NCBI GenBank assembly: GCA_007922305.1
Contig: ML677387.1
Location: forward strand, 674,790 to 738,789
Reading direction: 5' to 3'
DNA length: 64,000 bases
Source of the DNA: Dermatemys mawii
Taxonomy: Eukaryota > Chordata > Testudines > Dermatemydidae
Shown here: positions 46,201 to 57,165 of the stretch, piece by piece
Layout of the letters: each line of letters starts with the position of its first letter
Numbering within the stretch: position 1 is the first letter of the stretch
Translations under genes and position numbers: made by a program
The notes under the pieces: generated by a model
The model's input: only the letters and a program-made list of their open reading frames with translations
The model's database searches: none
What the model was told of the DNA's origin: nothing

Positions 46201-46735
46201 ATGGCTGACCTTTTAGGCACAAAACACAATACAATTCCCTGGGCTACTTCCCCACAGCAGTCCCCGCTTCTTCAAACTCCACTTCACCCTTACCTCAGGG
46301 CCTCCTTCCTTCTGTATGATATGTTGTCCAACACTCAGTCTCACCAACAGCATAACTTCCTTCCACAGCTCCTGACACCCACAGCCCACCTGACTAACTG
46401 GGAGGTTTTTATCTGGTTTCAGCCAGTCCCTGATTGGCTACAGGTGTCCCAATTAGGCTAGCTGTTTCTACTCCTTTCTAGAAGGTTCTTAATTGGCCCC
46501 AGGTGTCTTGATTGGCCTGGAGTAGCCTTTGTTTGGCTATCCAGGGAACAGGGACCTGCACATCCTGAGACTAATATACCTGCCTTCCAGCACTCTCCTA
46601 TATCCTTCTGGTCTGACTCCGTCACAGTCCATGTCAACTCGAATAGTTGCAGCTGAATTGCCACTCTCACAGGCTACTGCATATTCATGTGCATTAGCAC
46701 TTTCCAGGGATAACATTGCCTACAAGGGATAGTCA
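46201..46735. repeat. Probable unclassified interspersed repeat
   Basis: The segment contains repeated ATTGGC(T/C)-type motifs: CTGATTGGCTACAGGTGTCC, TTAATTGGCCCCAGGTGTCT and TTGATTGGCCTGGAGTAGCC. It also carries TCTGACTCCGTCACAG near its right side. I recall similar blocks as dispersed reptile repeats but cannot name the family or find ends. Confidence 0.35.
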
Positions 46736-46841
46736 GAGAGAAAGAATAAAAGGTATCCCAATTTCATCCTTGGGGATGTTCCCACAAGGATGATAAGCTG
46801 CAAGAGCTTCCTCATTCTGCTACAAGGAGACATTGTTGAGT

Positions 46842-47050
46842 AGTAAAGCACAGAACTGGAAGTTCGGACTCCTGTGTTCTCATCCTGGTTTTACCAGCGA
46901 TGTGTTCTGTGACAAGCCATGTAATCTCAGCTTATCCAGGTGTAAAATAGGTGTACTAAGCGATGTTGTGAGGCACTGATAATGTTTGTTGAAGTGCTTT
47001 TGAAATCCTTCAGTGAAAGGTATTCTGTAAGTGCAAAGAGTTATTGTCGG
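46842..47050 (+). mobile_element. MIR-type SINE
   Basis: The head AGTAAAGCACAGAACTGGAA with AGTTCGGACTCCTGTGTTCT (a box-B-like TTCGGACTCC) is followed by a core with TGTGACAAGCCATGTAATCT. A 3' part AGCGATGTTGTGAGGCACTG and AAAGGTATTCTGTAAGTGC come next. The order is that of MIR. Confidence 0.75.
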
Positions 47051-50000
47051 TTATGCTTATTCTAGAACATAACCTTTTGTATTCTGCCATGAAAAAAAAT
47101 TGAGCCAAGCTAACCCCCCATTTCTTGGCCCAGATCATTCATTTATGAAAACAGAACAAGACCAAAAATTAATTGAGCTCTTCATTATCAGTAAACTTCT
47201 GCAAATCTAAGGAAACTTCTCCGACCATGTTGCTTTATTCCATGGTTGTAGGAAATCATCAAAGAATGTTTGGGATGAAAACCTGTCCAAGAAGATGAAA
47301 TGAGAACATTAGTATGTAAATAACTGCTTGATCTGTCATGCACTAAGCAGCTTAACATCTTCTCCAGAGAAGGGAGGAGCACTCCAAGACACTAGAGCTG
47401 AATACATGGGGTTTAGACTGCAAAGCGCAGTTTTTCCATACTGTTGCAAATAAAAAATAATGTAGGGCACTTTGGAAAGACAATAGGCAGCATGCTATCC
47501 TAGGAAAGTCTATTTTATCACCAGCTCTCTTTATGAGTGCAATTTGCCTTTTAGGGGCCTGTTTGTAGATTTTGAGCTTTGCAAGCAGGGCGGTCTTTAT
47601 TTCTGTGTATTGCACAGCAGTGAGCACCCTGTCAGCATTAAATAACTTTTGGCAACAGAGATTTTTGACAGGCCAAAAAGATGAACCATTTGACCCCATT
47701 AACTTTAGAAGACAGCTTGGAACAATATTGACTGGAAAGGACAGTATTGGAAGGGAATCCGCAGTTCCCTGCCACTCAATATCAAGATGCTGTTACAGGA
47801 TTAAATTTCTATATTAACCTTACAGCTATTTCAATTTTTCACAGCAATGTAACCTTTTATGCGGTGCATAGATGAGCCTCCACCTTCTGAACCTACCTGT
47901 TTGTGTTTGTATTTTACATTAGTTGACAGATTATTTACTATCAGATGTGTCTTCAGAAATAAGTTGCAGTAAAATGTAACTGTAGAGCACATCCCTTATT
48001 GCCTTTCTCCTCTTTGCATTGCACTTTGCATCATAATGTTTATGAAATTGTGCATACTCACAGCAGAATGTGCATGTACTCTTCGAATAAATAAATTCAT
48101 CTTCTCTATGGTGCACATCTGAGACCTCATTCAGAGGAATTTTATATGCCCAAATTGCAGTTTAGCCCAGTTTGAACGGCTGGCTAGGCCACGTGTTGAT
48201 TTCGTGGATTTTATTTAGTTCTTTAGCTCAGAGACTTTCATGTGAAGATGCAGAGAAATTCTCTTTGTAATTTTGCTCATAAATCTTCTTCATCTCCTAT
48301 TTCTGTAAATGTGTATGTCTCTGTTTAATTGCCTGTTCTCTGCCCTGCAGTCTAAGCCTGGAGGCAGAAACATGAATTAGGTAAACAGTGCAGGTTTAAG
48401 CTAAGCAGTTGCCCTGTAAGGGAACAATTTTGTTACAGGAGAAAATACAGACCATAATGAGTGCTGTATTTTAAAAAGATGAGCAGCTGGTTCGGTGAAG
48501 TGGCAGTGTGCACACAGTGGCACACTCCCACGCATTATCTCCCTCTGGCCTTTACTTGCTCATGTAACTGATGGCTGCACTTGCAGAGTATCCCCCCGGT
48601 AGTTTACATCATGATAAAATGCTAAACATTGTCTTAAGAAACCCCATTTAACTGTAGCAAATGACTAAACAACACAGTGGAGAGCAAAAGGCATCAGTTA
48701 GGGTTATTTTTTAAAAATATACATGCGACCAGAAAACATTTACACTGGTGAAGCCATTGAGATATTGTTTCTTGTTCAGTTGACTGGCAGCGAGAGTAGC
48801 ACCTGAATAAATAGCAATTACTATTGCAATTATTATTATTGCAACAGTGAACAGGAAAGCTAAAATTAGCATGTCAGGAACTGCTTTGTGTGGAAGAGTA
48901 GAATACCATCATTGAGAGCCCTAGACAGATATTACAACCAACTATCAGTGTGTCAGGCATCTTAGTACATAGCTCTGGTTTTGACAGGCCACTCTGCAAC
49001 ATGGATCCAATATTCAAGTAATCAGCTCCTACAGCGTGGGGCAGATTTTCAAAGGGGCTCAGCAGTGAACATGCACCCCGCGAATCTGGCTGGTTAGAGG
49101 ACAGCTGGTCCCTTTGGTAGCTCTGTCCCTGGTTGTGAGGGTTGAGCTCTTCTGCACCTTCTGTCTGTCACTATAATAATAATGAGTCACACTGAACTGT
49201 GACAACTACCAAACAAAATGAGAGAGAGAGGGGCAGATCTTCTCATACCTACCATTCATGTACAGTCACTTTTGTGGCAAAATCATGGGGGAAGGAGATG
49301 CCTAGTCTAATAATAATAGCAATAGACAGGAGACCGGTAATTACTCTACGTCATGGGCTTCAGTGATCATCTCCCTTATTGCTCAGACTCCACTGATGTT
49401 TGCATTCCAGGATGCTGGACGTTATATAAGAACATAAATTGGTACAGAGAGAATTGTTTTGTTGAGGAGAAATTGGAAATGGTAAGAGATGTATGGATTG
49501 AGTGTATTCTAATTAATGAGAATTATGCTGGATTTTTTAAAACCATCCTTATTTTCAACCTTATTCTCTTTGGGGTGAATTTCATACTTGCTTATATTAT
49601 GCAGCTGCCATTTTGATTCAATACATGGTAGGCCATAGAGCCAGCAGGAGTTAATCACACAGTCTGAAAGTCTCCCTCTGTTCCATGTTCTCTTTGGCTT
49701 CATCTGCATTAGGAAGCATTTAGCAATTATAAAGATGATGTTTAGAATGGTGATGGCTAAGGCAATGCATGTGGAAGACAGACAGACAGGGTGAAAGAAG
49801 AATAGCAAATTACAACTGAAAAAACTGGGGTATAAATCCTTAGTTTAGTTGATCATATATGCATTATTTCTTGGGTATTATCGTTGTTGTGTTTTCCCAA
49901 GTGGTTAGTTGTTGGCAGGACAAGAGAGAGCTCTTCCTGTGTTAAAACGTATGAAAGAGATTTATTAAATGAGCCAGGCCACTTCTACAACAGATCTCTC

Positions 50001-50128
50001 TTCTCGGTCAGCCTTGTTTGCTGTAGCTCCCACTTTAGGACACAAAAATGCACAGCTTGTTCCTAATAACTGCTGGTTTGTGTTACTGATAACATAGTGC
50101 AACTAACCATGTTGGGTTTTGTTCACAG
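47051..50128. other. Unassigned end of the large intron
   Basis: Nothing recognised except the acceptor tract at its end. A short ATT repeat (CAATTATTATTATTGCAA) lies near 48826-48842. Confidence 0.4.
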
Positions 50129-50225
50129 GTCTGAAACGTAGTTACACTTGTAACATCTGTAATGTCACTCTAAACTCAATAGAACAGTATCACGCTCATC
50201 TGAAAGGCTCCAAACATCAGACCAA
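50129..50225 (+). CDS. ZMAT4: ZMAT4 internal coding exon encoding matrin-type zinc finger 4
   Basis: It is 97 bp long, with acceptor TTTTGTTCACAG|GTC and donor CCAA|GTGAGT. It completes the split codon from 22259 (G|GT, Gly) and ends with two bases of a codon (AA). It encodes [20 protein letters not shown] followed by [11 protein letters not shown]. The finger ligands are C-x2-C (CNIC) and H-x5-H (HLKGSKH). In human the protein ends a few residues later in a very short terminal exon (NLKNK); a matching phase-2 terminal exon was not found in the remaining 13.8 kb, so it is probably beyond the right edge. Confidence 0.96.
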
Positions 50226-52639
50226 GTGAGTACTTTTTCTATTAGTACTTATCTGTCTGTCTGGCGAGGGTGATGATAGATGTAAATATAAAAAAACCAC
50301 TATACACTCCCATAATGCCTTTCATTCAAGAATCCCGAAGTGATTTACAAACATAGACACAAAGATATTGGTAGGTACCTGTAGAGAGAGGCAGAGCTGA
50401 ATATAGATCGATCTGACTGCATTCTTTGGACCTGAAATGCTATGTTTGTTCTTTGTTTACCTGTTCTTCTAGAGCATTGTTGTGACAAAGTATTCTGGAT
50501 ATAACTCTTTTGCATGGAAGTCCAATGAGAACAGGTTTTTCTCACAAGTTTTGAGGATGTCCTGTTTTCTGATAGGTCGCAGATACTTTGGGAAGAGGTG
50601 ATATATTTGGCACTTATGCTTCTCAGCTCAGCCAAAACCAGCGTGCAGAGCTGTCAGAAAATTCAAACAAGAAATGAAATTAGCTGAAAATACTAAAATA
50701 CTAGCTGAAAATGAACCTCGTGCTGTGCTTTCTACTTCAATCCCTGTTTTCACTGAGTTAGTGGTGTTTCACTGAGTTAGTGGTGTTTGGCTTTGGTCTG
50801 GCTCACCAGACACATGGTAACCTGATGCATCCTCATGGCTCCACCCAGGTATAAATCTGTTTTCAGCTCATCATGGTTTCTAAGAAACCATCTATGCCTT
50901 GATGCCAGACACTTGAACTGATTTTGTGCATTTCAGTTCTGGCTGTGAGGAATGTGATAATCCTGCCAGGTAAACTGGGTTTGAGGAATTCGCGTAATGA
51001 TGGTTATTTGGAGGTTAGCGTATTACAACAATGGAAAAACATGGAATATTCCCGTTGACCTCGTCTACTAAACAACTTCCAGTTCTCCGTTCAGTCCCAC
51101 CTGAAGTCCCACCTCTGTAGAAAATCCCTCATTCCTTCATTTGCATCCATCAGACCATCCTGCTCCTGAGCTGTTAGCCTATGACTTGTTTTATATTTAT
51201 CTCATCTTTGGGCAGGGGATGTTTCTTATCTCTCCTCTCTTCTCTAACGTGCTGTGTAAATTTATAGCACAGCTTAAGTGTTTTATACTCAAACTTTCAC
51301 TTCTCATAATTTATCCTGGTTTGCATAATTTATCCTTGTGCAGTCTGTGTTTTAATTTATAAAGAATATTGGACACAGATTAGTCCACTTTAAATTACTT
51401 TGATGATATGTAGTAGCCTAGTAAATATATGTTCCCTCCTTAATAAAGCAGTATCTGTGTCTTCAACTCGGCAGGGGGAAAAGGCCAAAAAAATAAAAAC
51501 AATAGATAATGCAAAGAAAAGTTCCTAATCCCAGGCAGGATTCTTCATAGTCATAGGACACAGAGTACAGATGTGATGCACAGGGGATGGCAGAGTGCAG
51601 GAGAAGTATATGGAACCTGACAGAGTAGCATCATTTGCCAGAAAGCAAAAGCAGCTATTGAGTAGATTTTATGACTTTCTTTAAAAGAAGAAAGGAAATA
51701 CCCAAGGTGAGAACTGAGAGCCTTGTGAGGGTTCAGGGAGAAGTTTTTCAAAACTAAAACAAAAGCCATTGCATGAGCTTAGGGCTGAAGTGGGGATCTG
51801 GACTCAGGCACATAACCCTGTTGAAACGTTCTCTCTCCTTAAACACTGACATATTCTGTATATGAGACAAACCAGGGTACAGCTGTGAGGCCAGCTGGAC
51901 TGTCCATCCACTCCTTCAGCCTGAAAGATACATCGTCTGATGTGAAAAGCAAAGCAACAGCAGTGACCCACCAAGCTGACATGCCAACAACTTCTGGTTC
52001 TTGTACAGATGCCACCATCAATCAAGCTTAAAGGCACTGAGTTTGGAGGTTCTCTTGTGCACTCACTACAGGGAGGACATTGCGACTGTAGTGCAATTAG
52101 ATGGTTACAAGTGACTATGTTTTTTCGGTGATGAAAAGCAATTACCTATTAGCCAACTTTCCAAGACTTGAAGGGGCTCTGCCCTGCCAATTTGTATAAA
52201 TTATTAAAATAAAATGATAAAGGTACATAGGATCAGAGTTGATTAATGAACTAATCTCTCTTAATACACTTTGAGCTTTGGGAACTGTTCCAGGCACAAG
52301 TATTCAATATTACTCTGACAGGAAGGATATAAAAGGTATCATTAGTTTCTGAGACATTTTAGGTGGTTTAAGAGGACTCAGAAGTTTTCAGGAGGATAAA
52401 TCAGGGCCATGCCAAAGCAGGAGTGAGAAATAATTTCTGAGCTTTGAGAGAAAAGAAAAAAGAGCAAGCCCAGCCTTTCCCCCTAAAATTCTCACAGCTG
52501 ATGCGAGCCCTTCTAAGATGCCTAGTGGGAATCATGTTTGCCGTGATCTTATTTATTCATTGTGTGTCTGAATGATTTCCAAATTAGGGTGATTTTTTTA
52601 TATTACATAAATTTAGGCTAAATCCAGTCTTTACATACT
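50226..52639. other. ZMAT4: ZMAT4 downstream intron, unassigned part
   Basis: No exon or named repeat apart from a 19-bp tandem duplication at 50751-50788. The stretch 51060-51150 (TCCCACCTGAAGTCCCACCT) could be a LINE C-terminus remnant, but it is too short to call. Confidence 0.4.
50751..50788. repeat. Exact tandem duplication of a 19-bp unit
   Basis: CACTGAGTTAGTGGTGTTT occurs twice head to tail without mismatch. It is probably a recent replication-slippage event. Confidence 0.95.
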
Positions 52640-52812
52640 CTGTGTATTTATACCTTCCTATTGTATGTTCCACTCCATGCATCTGATGAAGTGGGTTTTA
52701 GCCCATGGAAGCTTATGCCCAAATCAATTTGTTAGTCCCTAAGGTGCCACAAGGACTCCTAGTTGTTTTTGCAGATACTGACTAACACAGCTACCATGCC
52801 GAAACCTGTCAT
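52640..52812 (+). mobile_element. Hammerhead-family repeat, copy D
   Basis: The leader TGTATTTATACCTTCCTATT and TTCCACTCCATGCATCTGAT precede the core. The CUGAUGA strand is intact (52683-52689). Helix II is GTGGG (52691-52695) with CCCAT (52702-52706), closed by a G.U pair. The GAAA strand is mutated to GGAA (52707-52710). Helix III GC-TTAT-GC follows, but its closing T is now C. The tail is GTTAGTCCCTAAGGTGCCAC, then GACTAACACAGCTACCATGC. It is the longest forward copy and shares its leader with copy C. Confidence 0.65.
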
Positions 52813-52949
52813 CTATTTCTTGCACATTCTCATTCTCCAGTCATTATCTTAGACTTGCTTAGCTTGGCATATTCACTGCTGTAGGATTCCACCTGAAGAA
52901 CCTGACACACCCTACATTGATTTGGTTTGCATGAAGTCCATTACATTAT

Positions 52950-53165
52950 GGGCACGTCTTCACTAGCAACGTTCAACAAGGCACCAGCGTTGGGGGAGCT
53001 CTCTCAGCACTATAAAAAAAACCCACCTCCATGAGGGGCATAGCTCCCAGTGTTGGCGCACTGTCTGTGCTGAAATGTATCACTCAGGGGGGTGAAAAAA
53101 CACCCCCCGAGTGCTGCAAATTTGCAGTGCTGTAAAGTACCACTTTGGACGGGCCAGGGCTCATG
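52950..53165. mobile_element. Possible hAT-like MITE, related to 12007-12238
   Basis: The opening GGGCACGTCTTCACTAGCAA, interior GGGGGAGCTCTCTCAGC and end CCACTTTGGACGGGCCAGGG resemble the segment at 12007. A run of CACCCCCCGAGTGCTGCAAA is inside. No duplication is seen. Confidence 0.4.
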
Positions 53166-53274
53166 CTAACATAGGGCTTAGGTCCCCAGTTGCCGATAAT
53201 CCACTGGGAGGGTGAGATTATAGGAGCACAAAAGAATTGCAACCTCTGTGATGCCAAAGGGTAGCTGTAAAAAT

Positions 53275-54545
53275 GTAAAAACAGCTATACTGGGTTGGAC
53301 CAATGGTATACCTTCCGACAGTGTTCACTGCCAGATGCTTCAAAGGGAATGAATAGAACAGGGCACAGTCATCAGGTGATCCATCCCCTGTTGTCCAGTT
53401 CCAGCATCTGACATTCAGAAGCCTAGGGACACCCAGAGCATGAAGTTGCATCCCTGACAGGTCTGGCTGATAGCCAGTAATGGATCTCTCCTCCAGGAAC
53501 TTATCCGATTCTCTTTTGAACCCAGTTCTACTTTTGGCCTTCACAAAGGCAAAGAGTTCCACAAGTTGGCTGTGCATTGTGTTAAGAAGTATTTTCTTTT
53601 GTTTGATTTAAACCTGGTGCCCATTAATTTCATTGAGTGACCCCTAGTTCTTATATTTTGTGAGGGTAGGGTGACCAGACAGCAAATGTGAAAAATCGGG
53701 ACGGAGGCGGGGGGGTGTAATAGGAGCCTATATAAGAAAAAGACCCAAAGTATAAAATCAGGACAGCTGGTCACTGTATGTGAAGGGTAAATAACACTTC
53801 CTTATTCATTTTCTCCAAACAATTTATGATTTGATAGATCTCTACCATATCCCCCTTCAGTCATCTCTTTTCCAAGCTGAAGAGTCCCAGTCTTCTTAAT
53901 CTCTCCTCATATGTATGCTATTCCATACCCTCAATCATTTTTGTTGCCCTTCTCTGTACCTTTATCATTTCTAATAAATCTTTTATGAGATGGAGCGACC
54001 AGAACTGCATGCAATATTTAAGATGTTGGCATACCAGAGATTTATATAGTGGCATTATGATATTTACTGTCTTATTAACAATCCCTTTCCTAACAGTCCC
54101 TAACATTCTGTTAGCTTTTTTGACTGCCACTGCACATCAGGCAGATGTTTTCAGAGAACTGCTCACAATGACTCCAAAATCTCTTTCTTGACTGGTAATA
54201 GCTAATTTAGATCCCATCATTTTTGTATGTATAATTGGGATTATGGTTTCCGATGTGCATTACTTTGCATTTATCAACATTGTATTCTGCTGTCATATTG
54301 TTGTCCTGTGACCTAGTTTAGTGAGATCCCTTTGTAACTCTTCATGGTCTGCTTTGGCCTTAACTATCGTAAGTAGTTTTGTATCATCTGCAAATTTTGC
54401 CACTTCACTGTTTACCCCTTTTCCAGATCATTTATGAATATGTTGATATTCACTGGTCCCAGCACAGATCCTTGGGGGACCCTGTTACTTACATCTCTCC
54501 ATTCTGAAAATTGAGCATTTATTCCTACCCTTTGTTTGCTGTGGT
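53275..54545 (-). mobile_element. CR1 LINE, 5'-truncated and old, interrupted by a MITE
   Basis: The left end ACAGCTATACTGGGTTGGAC is the complement of a CR1 3' UTR. The minus frame 54130-53918 reads AVKKANRMLGTVRKGIVNKT and [13 protein letters not shown], the C-terminal ORF2 block. Further left-to-right homology continues to CCTTTGTTTGCT at about 54540, including the complement of a reverse transcriptase region (CACAGATCCTTGGGGGACCC). The divergence from the copy at 36341 indicates an older insertion. The element at 53670-53777 lies inside its 3' UTR. Confidence 0.85.
53670..53777 (+). mobile_element. Short TA-flanked MITE (GGGTGACCAGA family), copy 2, nested in CR1
   Basis: It begins TA|GGGTGACCAGAC and ends CAGCTGGTCACTG|TA. 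The interior AAATCGGGACGGAGGCGGGG, GAGCCTATATAAGAAAAAGA and AAAATCAGGACAGCTGGTCA matches copy 1 at 4408-4524 in reverse complement. CR1 sequence resumes on both sides, which gives the order of insertion: CR1 first, then this MITE. Confidence 0.75.
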
Positions 54546-54644
54546 GACCAAAGAAGCTCAAAAAACATGTGGTGTGGACTAGAGGTCACTGCAAGGCAGT
54601 TGGTTGATTTAGCACTTCCCCAAGGACCTCCTAGTAAGTGAGGA

Positions 54645-54842
54645 TGGATGGTCTTGTGATTAAAGTGACTGGAATTCAGGAGATCTCAGTTCAGTTCCAG
54701 GCTCCGCTGCAGAGTCCTTGTGTGACCTTGGGGGAGTCGCATAATTTCTTGTGCCTCAGCTCTCCCTCTGTAAAGCTGGATGATATGTCCCTGCCCCACA
54801 GCGGCATTGTGAGGCTTAGAGTCTGTGTGGCACTCAGCTGTT
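54645..54842 (+). mobile_element. MIR-type SINE
   Basis: TGGTCTTGTGATTAAAGTGA with GATCTCAGTTCAGTTCCAGG (degraded box B) is followed by the core TGTGTGACCTTGGGGGAGTC and TTGTGCCTCAGCTCTCCCTC. The 3' part GCATTGTGAGGCTTAGAGTC ends the element. Confidence 0.8.
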
Positions 54843-57080
54843 AGGCAGACAGGAGCTGTAGAAGCAGAGCACTATCTGACTGTCTTTACCAGCAGAACAA
54901 CAGCTGGGTTGAGCCCCTGCTCTCGGGTGCAGAGAGCTGTCATTCAGCCTCTCCCGGCCAGTGCCAGCCATCCTGAGTCTACTCCCACATGGGAAAAATC
55001 TAGAAGAGCTTTACCACTCTTCCCGCTCTGAGGCTGTCACCCAGCATTAATCTCAAAGGCAAGGGTTATTTTCAATAGGCTTTTATTATTGTTCAGACAG
55101 CAAAGGCTAAAGCAAATCACTGGCATCCCTGAATAGCCGCATGGCTGTAATTTGAAATAAAGTGGATGGCAAATGGAGATCTGCTAAAGAAGCTGTCTCA
55201 CATTCTGGCAACATCAGTAAGGTTGCCTTCCGCACAGTTACCTATGTAACCTCACATTTCTGATTTGGTGTCCTTTCCTCATACTTTTATTCAGCTCTTC
55301 AATCACCAATTGCATATTTTAGTCATCTGCAATTAGCAAGGTGTCCTCTTCAAATCTTCGAGGACTGGTCCATGTAGAAAGATGATTTCCTCTGTATCCC
55401 AGTGCTGGTTTTCTGAATTCTTCCTCCCAACTGGCTCTGATGAAAATTTGAGAGAGAGGGAGGGAGGAAATCTCTTGGACTGTACAAGAAACCTAACGCA
55501 GAATGTTTCCGCTGCAGAGCTTTGAAATTTCTTCAGCTAGTGCTCAAGATCTGGGTAAAGAATTTGCAACATTCAGCTGCAAACTCACTAGCTGGTATCT
55601 CTTCCTGATACTTTTATGTCCTCCACGAGGAGAACAAAACCAAACAAAGAGATGGAAGGGTTTGAATGGAGCTCAGAATAAAGTTTGGAGAAGTTGGAAA
55701 AACCCTACTTTGTGCCAGAATTGTTGGGCAAAAGTGCTTCTCGGAGTTATTCAAACTCAAGGGATTCATTTGCTCACAAGAGTGACTCTGACATACTGGC
55801 AAAACAGAGAACTGGACCTGTTGCTCCACCTGCTAAAAAGACATCAGGATGAAGGAAAATATTATACAGAGCATCAAAGGGAAGTAAGGTGCGAGAGAGA
55901 GAATGGCTGCTGCCTGCAATTCTTTCCACATCCCCCAGAGAGGAGGGAGACTTGGGACCTTTAAATCCTCCTATGGTTTTTGGGTGAGGTAATCCCGTCA
56001 GAAGGAGACTACAGTTAGTAGTTTGGGCCTAGAAGACTTCTAATGGTTTATTGCCACATCTGGGCAGCAGAGATACAAGTAGCACGAGATCCTTTTAGTG
56101 TCAAGACCCAGTGGAATTTTCAAATACTCCCAAAGCTTTCTAGAGCTTTCTAGAGCTGTGAAAAAAGCATGAATTACTAAGCAGGAGTCCTCTGTCGCTT
56201 TCATTTTGGCCCAAAGTGAGGATGCCCACGTGAAGATCCCAGTATTGCTCACAGGCCTTGCAGGACTTGGACAGATCTTCTTTTTTTAAAGGGGACCTTC
56301 TGCTTTCTCACAAATTAATATTCGTATTGCTCCTTCTAAAAATAGTGTCTTATCACTTACTCATAATTATTTAAATCTGGTAGTGTCTCACGAGTTCTTC
56401 ATGGGCACTTAATAGGAGAGGAAACCTACTATTAAATTCATAGCAAAGTATGTTACAAATGTAATAATAGAAAATGCCAATTAGAGATGTTCATCTGACC
56501 AATTTCTATGGGAAATTACTTAGATTATTCTCTTTCCTCTATTCATTGTTCATTCTTATACCATTTTCTTTGAGGCTAAGTGACTCATGGATGAATATAG
56601 AATTCTTCATCTTGTATAGCAAAGTGCAGATGTGTAAGACAGAATAGGGTTGGCAGTTTGGATTTACACAAATTAAAAACTTCATTTTTATAATTGGTCT
56701 GGAACAGATTTTACTCGCTCATTTGAAGAAATTCTTGGGGCCGTGTCCTCCTTTAGATGAGGCTGATGGGGGCTGATGCTCTAGAGGTGTCTGTTCTGAG
56801 ACAGACTACGAGGCCAGCATAGAATTAGTGATAAGGGGTTCTCAACAGTTACCTTCCCCCCAACCCCAGACCATGTCTCCAGTCCAGCACCAAGCTCATC
56901 TGGACCAAATCTGTCCCTGGAATAAATCTGGCACGTTGCTTCATGCAGGAATCCCTTCTATTTATAGCAAGCAGGCAACTGAAGTGAAGCAAGCATTTCT
57001 CTGGGGCTTGGGTGAGTGCGCAGTATGGTTATTACAGCTTTAAGGGGTAGAAGATTTTAGAAAGTTCAAGCACTATGCAG
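54843..57080. other. Unassigned intron stretch
   Basis: No exon or repeat supported. The 153-codon frame at 55503-55964 has no recognisable domain. A short tandem AGCTTTCTAG pair lies near 56136-56157. Confidence 0.4.
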
Positions 57081-57084
57081 GTGT

Positions 57085-57165
57085 GCCCAAATACTGATGA
57101 TGCAGGGGGTTGGACTAGATGACCTCCTGAGGTCTCTTCCACCCTAATCGTCTATGATTCTATGT
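57085..57165 (+). mobile_element. CR1 LINE 3' terminal fragment
   Basis: GGGGGTTGGACTAGATGACC with TCCTGAGGTCTCTTCCACCC and TCTATGATTCTATG is the CR1 3' UTR end. Only the last roughly 80 bp are clearly present. Confidence 0.8.

Larger units (their letters stand above)
22260..50128 (+). other. ZMAT4: ZMAT4 intron (about 27.9 kb)
   Basis: It runs from the GTAAGA donor at 22260 to a TTTTGTTCACAG acceptor ending at 50128. It contains CR1, MIR, hAT and hammerhead-family insertions, annotated separately. I found no additional exon. Confidence 0.9.

Noticed and set aside
55503..55964. 153-codon + strand ORF as a gene
   Set aside because: No recognisable motif, no neighbouring splice sites with consistent phase, and composition typical of translated intron.
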